This document shows positions 1 through 5,112 of a stretch of DNA of 6,250 nt, in pieces. Numbering within the stretch: the first letter of the stretch is position 1; each line of letters starts with the position of its first letter. The position numbers and the translations under genes are program-made. The DNA is from Pseudomonadota bacterium (GTDB lineage Bacteria; Pseudomonadota; Gammaproteobacteria; Xanthomonadales; Xanthomonadaceae): positions 1 through 6,250 of the forward strand of contig JAEXTE010000235.1 of assembly GCA_023453655.1 (NCBI GenBank), given 5' to 3'. Below the pieces are notes generated by a model. It was not told where the DNA came from. It saw only the letters and a list, made by a program, of their open reading frames with translations, and made no database searches.

Positions 1-12
1 GTTCCAGCACAG

Positions 13-32
13 GCTGCGGCGCGCGCCGCGGC
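13..32. other. GC-rich inverted repeat just upstream of the first gene
   Basis: A perfect 14-base palindrome at 16-29 (GCGGCGC / GCGCCGC) is extended outward by a T-G wobble and two more pairs. Folded as RNA it gives an 8-pair stem with a GCGC tetraloop. It ends directly before the AGGAGG ribosome-binding site. It may be a processing, stability or attenuation hairpin between the first gene and an upstream cistron, or a palindromic protein site. It has no T-run, so it is not a clear terminator. In a region this GC-rich, chance palindromes are common. Confidence 0.35.
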
Positions 33-38
33 AGGAGG
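33..38 (+). promoter_or_regulatory. Strong Shine-Dalgarno site for the first small secreted protein
   Basis: AGGAGG, the full anti-SD complement, lies 8 bases before the ATG at 47. It fixes that ATG as the start, although the frame is open to the window edge. It is the strongest ribosome-binding site in the operon, which fits a protein made in quantity. No -24/-12 or -35/-10 promoter is visible in the 46 bases available. Confidence 0.75.
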
Positions 39-46
39 AAGGATCC

Positions 47-412
47 ATGTACGCACACCTTGTGCGGCCTCTCGCCCTGGCCTTGGCGTTGGCGGCCGCG
101 ACGCTTCCCGCCATGGCGGCACAGCCACCGGTGGAGGCGGCCGATGTGGCGCGCCATGCCGGGCTGGGCCCGGCGCTCGCCACGGATGCCCTGGCCGGGC
201 TGCGCGGCGGCGACAGCCAGGTCACGGTGGAGGTCGACAACCAGGGCGCGGTCGAGGGCAATACCGCGAGCCAGGTCGTCGCCGGCGACAACAGGATCGA
301 CGGCGGCGCCTTCGCCAATGCCGCCGGCCTGAACACCGTGATCCAGAACAGCGGATCGAACGTGCTGATCCAGAACGGCACCTCGGTCAACGTGCGCTTC
401 GGCGGCCCGTGA
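47..412 (+). CDS. Small secreted Asn/Gln/Gly-rich protein, candidate amyloid subunit or accessory
   Basis: 121 residues. Residues 1-25 form a Sec signal peptide: Arg7, an Ala/Leu core, and a cleavage site after AMA or AMAA. Residues 46-55 (TDALAGLRGG) match a double-glycine leader with Leu at -7 and -4. The part after GG (56-121) has 9 Asn, 5 Gln and 10 Gly, with no Cys, Trp, Tyr or Lys. It alternates short Val/Ile strands with Asn/Gln and shows a 9-residue period: N82/N91/Q100/Q109, N96/N105, N101/N110. Such composition suits a stacked beta or amyloid fold. The gene heads the visible operon and overlaps the C39 peptidase gene by one base. It occupies the place of fapA, fapB or fapC in Pseudomonas, but at 121 residues it is smaller than a typical FapC. 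I do not recognise it by name. Fibre subunit, nucleator or peptidase substrate are all inferences. The coding reality is well supported by the SD site, signal peptide and coupling. Confidence 0.8.
   Translation: MYAHLVRPLALALALAAATLPAMAAQPPVEAADVARHAGLGPALATDALAGLRGGDSQVTVEVDNQGAVEGNTASQVVAGDNRIDGGAFANAAGLNTVIQNSGSNVLIQNGTSVNVRFGGP
339..376 (+). repeat. 11-base direct repeat encoding the repeated IQN motif
   Basis: TGATCCAGAAC occurs at 339-349 and again at 366-376, exactly 27 bases (9 codons) apart. It encodes the successive VIQN and LIQN units of the small secreted protein. It is a coding repeat that reflects the 9-residue protein period, not a mobile or recombination element. Confidence 0.7.
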
Positions 413-1095
413 TGCGAAGCGCGTGGCTGCCGGTGGTGCTGACGGGCCTGCTGGCGCTTCCGGCCCCGGCCCGCGCGATCGACCTGCGCGTGCCGCACGG
501 CGGCGGCTATTCGGTCCCCGTCACCAGCCTCAAGGAAGCGCGCTTCCGCACCACCGTGCGCCAGCAGTACGACTTCAGCTGCGGCTCGGCCGCCGTCGCG
601 ACCCTGCTGACCTACCAGTACGGCGTCGCGGTCGACGAGGCCGAGGTGTTCAGCCGGATGTATGCCAGCGGCGACCAGGCGCGCATCCGCGCCGAAGGCT
701 TCTCGCTGCTGGACATGCGCCGTTACCTGGCCACGCGCGGATTCCAGGCGGACGGTTTCCAGGTGCCGCTGGACAAGCTGCTCGAGCAGGGCCTGCCTGC
801 GATCGTGCTCATCAACGACCGGGGTTATCGGCATTTCGTGGTGGTGCGCGGCCTGCGGCAGGGCCGCGTGCTGGTCGCCGATCCCGCGCGCGGTTCCCGG
901 GCGATTCCACGCCGTGATTTCGACCGCCTGTGGGACAACCGCGTGCTGTTCGTGGTGCACAGCCATCGCGAGCTGGCCAGCTTCAACCAGGCTCGCGACT
1001 GGAACCTGGCGCCGTCGGCCCCGCTGCACACGGCGATCCAGCGGCAGGGCCTGCGCGAGATCGTGATCCCGCGCCGCGGACCCGGAGACATCTGA
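412..1095 (+). CDS. fapD: Periplasmic C39-family cysteine peptidase, FapD-like
   Basis: 227 residues from the ATG at 412; a GTG directly before it (409) is an alternative start. Residues 1-22 are a signal peptide ending in an ARA site, so the enzyme acts in the periplasm and not as part of an ABC exporter. The domain is a stand-alone C39 peptidase. It has an oxyanion Gln51 six residues before the catalytic Cys57 (QQYDFSCGSAA), His141 in YRHFVVV and Asp157 in VADP, so the triad looks intact. There is no membrane or ATPase domain. The mature protein has one cysteine, the catalytic one. The start overlaps the previous stop in TGATG, indicating translational coupling. C39 enzymes cut after Gly-Gly. 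In Pseudomonas fap operons FapD is such a predicted peptidase needed for fibre biogenesis, and it precedes fapE and fapF, as here. Likely substrates are the flanking small secreted proteins, both of which have GG motifs. The C39 assignment is firm; the Fap role rests on gene order and the FapF-like neighbour. Confidence 0.85.
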   Translation: MRSAWLPVVLTGLLALPAPARAIDLRVPHGGGYSVPVTSLKEARFRTTVRQQYDFSCGSAAVATLLTYQYGVAVDEAEVFSRMYASGDQARIRAEGFSLLDMRRYLATRGFQADGFQVPLDKLLEQGLPAIVLINDRGYRHFVVVRGLRQGRVLVADPARGSRAIPRRDFDRLWDNRVLFVVHSHRELASFNQARDWNLAPSAPLHTAIQRQGLREIVIPRRGPGDI

Positions 1096-1589
1096 TGAAG
1101 ACGCACGCAGCGCTGGTGCTGGTCCTGGTCGCTTGGCTGATGGCGTGCATGCCCGCCCGGGCGGCGGATGCGTCCGCATCCGACCTGGCCTCATGGCCAC
1201 GGCTCGGCCGCGGCGAACTCGACGCGCAACGCGGCGGCTTCCAGCTGCCCTCCGGGCTGCACGTGTCGTTCGGTTTCGAACGCACTGTGCACGTCAATGG
1301 CGAACTGGTTTCGGCGCTGCGCGTGCAGGTCGCCGACGTCAGCCGGATCAGCGCGGAAGAGGCGGGCCAGCTGGCGGCCCTGGGCCGCACGCACTGGGTG
1401 CGCATCGGCGGCGGCGATGCCGTGCAGGCGGCGGGCGCCGGCCTGGTCGTCCAGAACGCCCTCGATGGCCAGCGCATCCAGGTACGGAGCACGCTGGATG
1501 CGAGCTCCAGCGGGCTGGACATGCTGCAGGCACTGAACACCGCACGGACGCTGCAGGCGGCGACCGCCGCTTCCGTCGGCGGCCTCTAG
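1095..1589 (+). CDS. Small secreted protein in the FapE position, with a double-glycine motif
   Basis: 164 residues. The start ATG at 1095 overlaps the peptidase stop (TGATG), with GGAG at 1084-1087 as ribosome-binding site. Residues 1-23/24 are a signal peptide ending ARA-A. Residues 41-48 (ELDAQRGG) match the double-glycine leader consensus ELxxIxGG except for Gln at -4. Next come a beta-rich stretch (49-80, with a SFGFE motif), a region ending in THWVRIGGGD, and the segment 118-130 (VVQN...RIQV). This last segment has the same spacing as VIQN...LIQN in the first gene's product, 9 residues apart. A predicted amphipathic segment (141-156) follows. The only Cys (18) is in the signal peptide. 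It lies between the C39 peptidase and the barrel gene, the fapE place in Pseudomonas, where FapE is a minor fibre component. I infer a minor amyloid or secreted subunit; the sequence does not prove it is FapE. Confidence 0.75.
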   Translation: MKTHAALVLVLVAWLMACMPARAADASASDLASWPRLGRGELDAQRGGFQLPSGLHVSFGFERTVHVNGELVSALRVQVADVSRISAEEAGQLAALGRTHWVRIGGGDAVQAAGAGLVVQNALDGQRIQVRSTLDASSSGLDMLQALNTARTLQAATAASVGGL

Positions 1590-1617
1590 GCGAACCCATG
1601 CGACAGGGACGTACGCG

Positions 1618-3045
1618 ATGAACGTTCGATCGATCCGATCCATTCCCACCGTTCACTGCACGCGCACCGCGTTTCCCCAGCGCACGGCCCTGGCCGTGCT
1701 GACCGGCTGCTCGCTGCTGCTGGCCGGGCCGCTCTGCGCGCAGGGCAGCGACCCGGCCCATCTCCTGCGCCGGATGGAGGCGCGGATGGCCGAGCAGGAC
1801 CGCAGGATCGGCGAACTGCAGCAGCAGGTCGCCCGGCAGCAGGCGGTGCTCGACAGCCTCGAACAGGACCTCGCGGACGCGCGCCTGGAGGCGCTGCGCG
1901 CGCGCGGGAACAGCCAGGCCCCGGTGCTGCCGCTGGTCGCGGGACAGCCAGCGGCGGTGCACGCGCCCGGCCCGACGGCGGAGGCGGACGCCGGCGTCGC
2001 CGCGCAGGGCGACGCGGTGGCAGCCGCGGACACGCAGGTCGGCCGGCCACCGGATCCCGAGGAGCGGCCTCCGGAAGTCGCGCGCATCTTCGAGCAGCCC
2101 GGAGTGCTGACCCCGGCCGGCAAGCTCGTGCTCGAACCCTCGCTGCAGTTCGGCTATTCCAGCAACGATCGCGTGGCCCTGGTGGGCTACACCGTGATCC
2201 CGGCGATCCTGATCGGCCTGATCGACGTGCGCCAGGTCAAGACCACCAGCCTGACTGCCGCGGTGGCCGCGCGTTACGGACTGGGCGGTCGCTTCGAACT
2301 GGAGGCGAAGGTGCCGTTCTCCTACATCAGCAGCGACACGGTCAGCCGCGAGATCTTCACCGGCTCCGCGCAGGATGCCGTCTTCCAGGCCGACGGCAAG
2401 GGCCTGGGCGACATCGAACTCACCGCCCGCTACCAGCTCGACCAGGGCGCCGCCGACAAGCCCTTCTACGTCCTGTGGCTGCGCTACAAGACGCGCACCG
2501 GCCGCGACCTGTTCGAAGTGGTGACCGATTGCGTGACGCGCTGCGTGGCCAACGCCACCGGCACCGGACTGCCGCTGGACCTGCCCACCGGAAGCGGCTT
2601 CGCCGCGCTGCAGCCGGGCGTCACCTGGCTGTACGCCTCCGACCCGGTGGTGTTCTTCGGCAGCCTGAGCTACCTGCACAACTTCGAGCGCGACAACGTG
2701 TCCAGGACCGTGCTGTCGGGAGCGCCCGAGGGCTATCCGCAGACCACCACCGAGCTGCTGGGCACGATCGATGCAGGCGACATCATCGGCTTCAACTTCG
2801 GCATGGGCCTGGCGCTCAACGAGCGCGCCGCGGTGAGCTTCGGCTACGACCAGAGCATCGTCGACCGCACCAAGCAGAACGGCGAGGACGCGCCCGGCGC
2901 GGTGCGCGTGGTGCTCGGTACCCTGGTGATCGGCGGCTCCTACCGCTTGAGCGAGCGCGCCAGCCTCAACGTCGCGCTGGGCGTCGGCGTCACCCGCGAC
3001 ACGCCGGACGTGTCGCTCGCCGTGCGCATGCCCATCAGCTTCTAG
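1618..3045 (+). CDS. fapF: FapF-like outer-membrane amyloid transporter (coiled coil plus beta-barrel)
   Basis: 475 residues; AGGGA at 1605-1609 is 8 bases before the ATG. Residues 1-42 form a long signal peptide with a basic n-region of about 22 residues. Residues 50-92 form a coiled coil with unbroken 3-4 heptad spacing (L50, M53, M57, Q60, I64, L67, V71, Q74, L78, L81, L85, A88, A92). An Ala/Pro-rich linker (97-150) follows, then a conserved-looking block (PEVARIFEQPGVLTP, 152-166) and about 300 residues of alternating beta strands ending in Phe475, the usual signal for outer-membrane barrel assembly. This is the FapF plan: in Pseudomonas, FapF is a trimeric barrel with a periplasmic coiled coil that exports Fap fibre subunits. 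Its place at the end of the operon after the peptidase matches fapD-E-F. The mature protein has only two cysteines (305 and 309), probably in a loop. A generic outer-membrane transporter is the alternative, but coiled coil plus context favour FapF. Confidence 0.85.
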   Translation: MNVRSIRSIPTVHCTRTAFPQRTALAVLTGCSLLLAGPLCAQGSDPAHLLRRMEARMAEQDRRIGELQQQVARQQAVLDSLEQDLADARLEALRARGNSQAPVLPLVAGQPAAVHAPGPTAEADAGVAAQGDAVAAADTQVGRPPDPEERPPEVARIFEQPGVLTPAGKLVLEPSLQFGYSSNDRVALVGYTVIPAILIGLIDVRQVKTTSLTAAVAARYGLGGRFELEAKVPFSYISSDTVSREIFTGSAQDAVFQADGKGLGDIELTARYQLDQGAADKPFYVLWLRYKTRTGRDLFEVVTDCVTRCVANATGTGLPLDLPTGSGFAALQPGVTWLYASDPVVFFGSLSYLHNFERDNVSRTVLSGAPEGYPQTTTELLGTIDAGDIIGFNFGMGLALNERAAVSFGYDQSIVDRTKQNGEDAPGAVRVVLGTLVIGGSYRLSERASLNVALGVGVTRDTPDVSLAVRMPISF

Positions 3046-3058
3046 CAGCGATTCCGCA

Positions 3059-3089
3059 GTCGCCTGTCGTGGTGGCCACGCCGGGCGAC
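3059..3089 (+). terminator. Strong hairpin 13 bases after the fapF-like stop, possible terminator
   Basis: The arms 3059-3072 and 3076-3089 pair over 14 positions with one T-C mismatch and one T-G wobble, around a 3-base TGG loop (core CGTGG-TGG-CCACG). The stem directly follows the last gene of the operon, where a terminator is expected. No T-run follows, so it is either a terminator of the type without a U-tract, a 3'-end stabilising structure, or a partial stop that lets some transcription into the regulator gene. Confidence 0.5.
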
Positions 3090-3178
3090 CGCGCGTGGCT
3101 GTTCAGCGATGTGCAGGCCGCCGTGTCCGCCGCCGGCGACTGCCCGCGTTCGGATGACAACAACAAGAACAGGAACAG

Positions 3179-3200
3179 GCATCCGCCAGGGGGAGGATGC
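3179..3200 (+). promoter_or_regulatory. Small hairpin next to the regulator's ribosome-binding site
   Basis: GCATCC (3179-3184) and GGATGC (3195-3200) form a 6-pair stem with a 10-base loop, directly before GGGGAG at 3201-3206, which is the ribosome-binding site 9 bases upstream of the ATG at 3216. The rest of the 3046-3215 spacer shows an A-rich stretch (3155-3178) but no promoter match I would defend. The hairpin could affect translation of the regulator; this is only a structural observation. Confidence 0.3.
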
Positions 3201-3215
3201 GGGGAGTGGTCCCGC

Positions 3216-4652
3216 ATGTCGCAACCCGAAACGCGCACCCTGGTCCATCTGCAGCCGCACCTGTTCGACGACGGCGGCCTGCTCGAAGGCGATCTGCGCG
3301 GCATCGGATGGCAGGTGGCCGCTAGGGGCGCCGTCGCCCGGCTGCGGCACTACCTGCTGCCGCTGCGGGGTGCGCCGGGGGTGGGCCTGCTCGACCTGCG
3401 CGGCGTGGCCGATGCGGACGCTGCCGCGCTGGCCGGCGATCCCGCGCTGCTCCAGGCCCTGGCGCACCCGGCCCTCGAGTGGGTGGCCGTGCTGCAGGTG
3501 CGGCAGCCGGACTGCGAGGCGCTGGGCCGGCTCGTGCACGGCTATTGCCGGGATTACGTCGTCCATCCCTGCGAGCCGGGCACGCTGTCGGTGGTGCTGG
3601 GCCACGCGCTGGGAATGGCGCGGCTGCCCGGCGGCCTGGTGTCGACCTGCCCCGAGGTCGAGCCGATCGCCGGCATGGTGGGCGCCAGCGAGGTAATGCG
3701 GCGCCTGGCGCAGCGGATCCGCAAGGCCGCGCGCAGCGAGGCGCCCGTGTTCCTGGCCGGCGAGACCGGCACCGGCAAGGAGCTCGCCGCAGCCGCCATC
3801 CATCGCCAGTCGCGCCGCGGCGGCATGCCGTTCGTGGCGATCAACTGCGGCGCCATTCCGCACAGCCTGATGCAGTCGGAGCTGTTCGGCTACGAACGCG
3901 GCGCGTTCACCGGCGCGGTGCAGCGCAAGCTGGGCCGGGTCGAGCAGGCCGATGGCGGCACCCTGTTCCTGGACGAGATCGCGGACCTGCCGATGGAGTC
4001 GCAGTCGGCGCTGCTGCGTTTCCTGGAAGAGGGCAGCATCGAGCGGCTGGGCGGAAGGGAATCGATCCGGGTCGACGCGAGGATCGTGTCGGCGACCCAC
4101 GTCGACCTGCAGGCGGCGGTGGCGGAGGGACGGTTCCGGGCCGACCTCTACCATCGCCTGCGCGTGATCGAGCTGCGGATGCCGGCCCTGCGCGAGCGCG
4201 GCGGCGACATCGCGATGATCGCGCAGCACGCGCTGCAGCGGCACGCGGGCGAGGTGCCCAGCCGGCCCAAGGGCTTCAAGGCCTGCGCCCTGCGTGCCAT
4301 GCAGGGCTACCCCTGGCCCGGCAACGTCCGCGAACTGATCAACCGGGTGCGCGAGGCGATGGTGATGGCGGAGGGCTGCTACATCTCCGCGCGCGACCTG
4401 CAGCTGGAGGACGGCGAGCCGCCACCGTGCGGCGGCGTGACCATCGAGCTGGCCCGGCGCGAGGGCGAGCGCGCCGCCATCGAGCGTGCGCTGGCCCGCA
4501 ACGACCAGCGCGTGGGCCCGGCCGCGGACGAACTCGGGATCTCGCGCGTCACCCTGTACCGGCTGATGCTCCGCCATGGCCTGCACGAGGCGCGCCCGGA
4601 GGCGCGCTGGAGCAGGCTTGCCGTGGTGAAGGGCGGCCGCGAAAAGGCCTGA
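3216..4652 (+). CDS. Sigma-54-dependent transcriptional activator with VpsR-like N-terminal domain
   Basis: 478 residues. The frame is open far upstream into fapF, so the ATG at 3216 was chosen for its ribosome-binding site (GGGGAG) and because typical N-terminal domain sequence begins there. Residues 1-137 look like a degenerate VpsR-type receiver: Asp60 in GLLDLR sits where a phospho-acceptor would be, but the usual C-terminal Lys is replaced near HPCEPGTL (117-124). Residues 150-385 are an AAA+ sigma-54 interaction domain. It has Walker A GETGTGKE (182-189), GAFTGA (229-234), Walker B GGTLFLDE (247-254), Arg-finger region FRADLYHRL (307-315) and sensor 2 WPGNVREL (367-374). Residues 420-456 are a Fis-type helix-turn-helix (GISRVTLYRL). 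A basic tail follows. It should bind upstream activator sites and open sigma-54 promoters. VpsR and relatives control biofilm matrix genes, often with cyclic di-GMP. The location suggests control of the amyloid operon, which is inferred. Confidence 0.92.
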   Translation: MSQPETRTLVHLQPHLFDDGGLLEGDLRGIGWQVAARGAVARLRHYLLPLRGAPGVGLLDLRGVADADAAALAGDPALLQALAHPALEWVAVLQVRQPDCEALGRLVHGYCRDYVVHPCEPGTLSVVLGHALGMARLPGGLVSTCPEVEPIAGMVGASEVMRRLAQRIRKAARSEAPVFLAGETGTGKELAAAAIHRQSRRGGMPFVAINCGAIPHSLMQSELFGYERGAFTGAVQRKLGRVEQADGGTLFLDEIADLPMESQSALLRFLEEGSIERLGGRESIRVDARIVSATHVDLQAAVAEGRFRADLYHRLRVIELRMPALRERGGDIAMIAQHALQRHAGEVPSRPKGFKACALRAMQGYPWPGNVRELINRVREAMVMAEGCYISARDLQLEDGEPPPCGGVTIELARREGERAAIERALARNDQRVGPAADELGISRVTLYRLMLRHGLHEARPEARWSRLAVVKGGREKA

Positions 4653-4674
4653 GCGCGACGCCGCGTCAGCCGCC
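4642..4674 (-). terminator. Intrinsic terminator for the thioesterase/uvrA transcript, spanning both stop codons
   Basis: CTGA-g-CGCG (4649-4657) pairs with CGCG-TCAG (4662-4669) around a 4-base ACGC loop, and GGC (4646-4648) pairs with GCC (4672-4674) past a 2-base bulge. Read on the - strand the stem is followed at once by TTTT (complement of 4642-4645), giving stem plus U-run. The stop codons of the converging regulator (4650-4652) and thioesterase (4666-4668) both lie inside the stem. In the + direction there is a stem but no T-run. Confidence 0.5.
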
Positions 4675-5076
4675 CGCGATCCGGCGCACGGCCGCCGGCA
4701 GCGGGGTCGGGCGTCCGCTGGCCCGGTCGATCCACACGATCACCACGTGCCCGTCGGCGTACAGCACGGTGCCGTCGTCGCTGCAGATCCGGTGGCCAAT
4801 GGTGACGCTGGTCGTGCCCACGCGGTCGGCGAACAGTTCGACCACCACCCGGGCCGGATACGGGATCGGCGTGCGGTAGCTCATCTGCACCGCGGCCAGG
4901 AGCGGTGCGAACGCGTCCGTCAGCCAGGGCTCGCCCAGCGACTCGAACCAGCGGATCCGTGCCTCCTCCAGGTAGGTCATGAAGTTGGAGTTGTTGACGT
5001 GGTTGAAGGCGTCGAGGTCGCGCCAGCGCAGTTCGATCGGCAGGCGGAACAGGGCGGTGCGGTTGTCCAGGCTCAT
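4666..5076 (-). CDS. 4HBT-family acyl-CoA thioesterase (hotdog fold)
   Basis: 136 residues, the normal size of a single-hotdog YbgC/FadM-type thioesterase, which hydrolyses acyl-CoA to free fatty acid and CoA in the cytoplasm. The N-terminal motif RWRDLDAFNHVNNSNFMTYLEEAR (17-40) carries the likely catalytic Asp22 and the HVNN signature. Beta strands typical of the fold follow (65-118, e.g. VVVELFADRVGTTSVTIGH and DGHVVIVWID). The DxDxFxHVNN form is closer to FadM-like long-chain enzymes than to YbgC, whose motif is DTDAGG; the substrate cannot be fixed from sequence. The gene starts 36 bases after the uvrA stop on the same strand, so the two are probably co-transcribed. The ribosome-binding site is weak. 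It converges with the sigma-54 regulator with 13 bases between stop codons. Nothing links it to the amyloid genes. Confidence 0.88.
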   Translation of the reverse strand: MSLDNRTALFRLPIELRWRDLDAFNHVNNSNFMTYLEEARIRWFESLGEPWLTDAFAPLLAAVQMSYRTPIPYPARVVVELFADRVGTTSVTIGHRICSDDGTVLYADGHVVIVWIDRASGRPTPLPAAVRRIAGG

Positions 5077-5112
5077 GGTGCGCGACTCGGGCGATGCGAT
5101 GGAAACGGCGGA

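Noticed and set aside
1..46. Possible end of an upstream gene or a sigma-54 promoter before the first gene
   Set aside because: No stop codon ends a frame here and no TGGCAC/TTGC pair is present; the stretch is too short to judge.
1624..1640. Palindromic GATC-rich stretch at the start of the barrel gene
   Set aside because: It is short, lies inside codons, and has no partner site or promoter geometry around it.
1699..1710. Possible lipobox LTGC in the barrel protein's signal peptide (residues 28-31)
   Set aside because: The hydrophobic core continues past this Cys to a better signal peptidase I site near residue 42, and lipidation would be unusual for this barrel family.
1348..2679. 443-codon open frame on the - strand opposite the second small protein and the barrel gene
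   Set aside because: It lies antisense to genes with clear signal peptides, coiled coil and barrel. Its product is low-complexity, His/Arg/Gly-rich and matches no family; long antisense frames are normal at this GC content.
2475..3215. In-frame upstream extension of the sigma-54 regulator
   Set aside because: The frame is open, but it overlaps the barrel gene and its sequence is Arg-rich shadow. A good ribosome-binding site precedes the ATG at 3216, and VpsR-like sequence begins there.
3042..4586. 514-codon open frame on the - strand opposite the sigma-54 regulator
   Set aside because: The + strand encodes all AAA+ motifs of a known family; the antisense product is His/Ala/Gln-rich with no recognisable motif.
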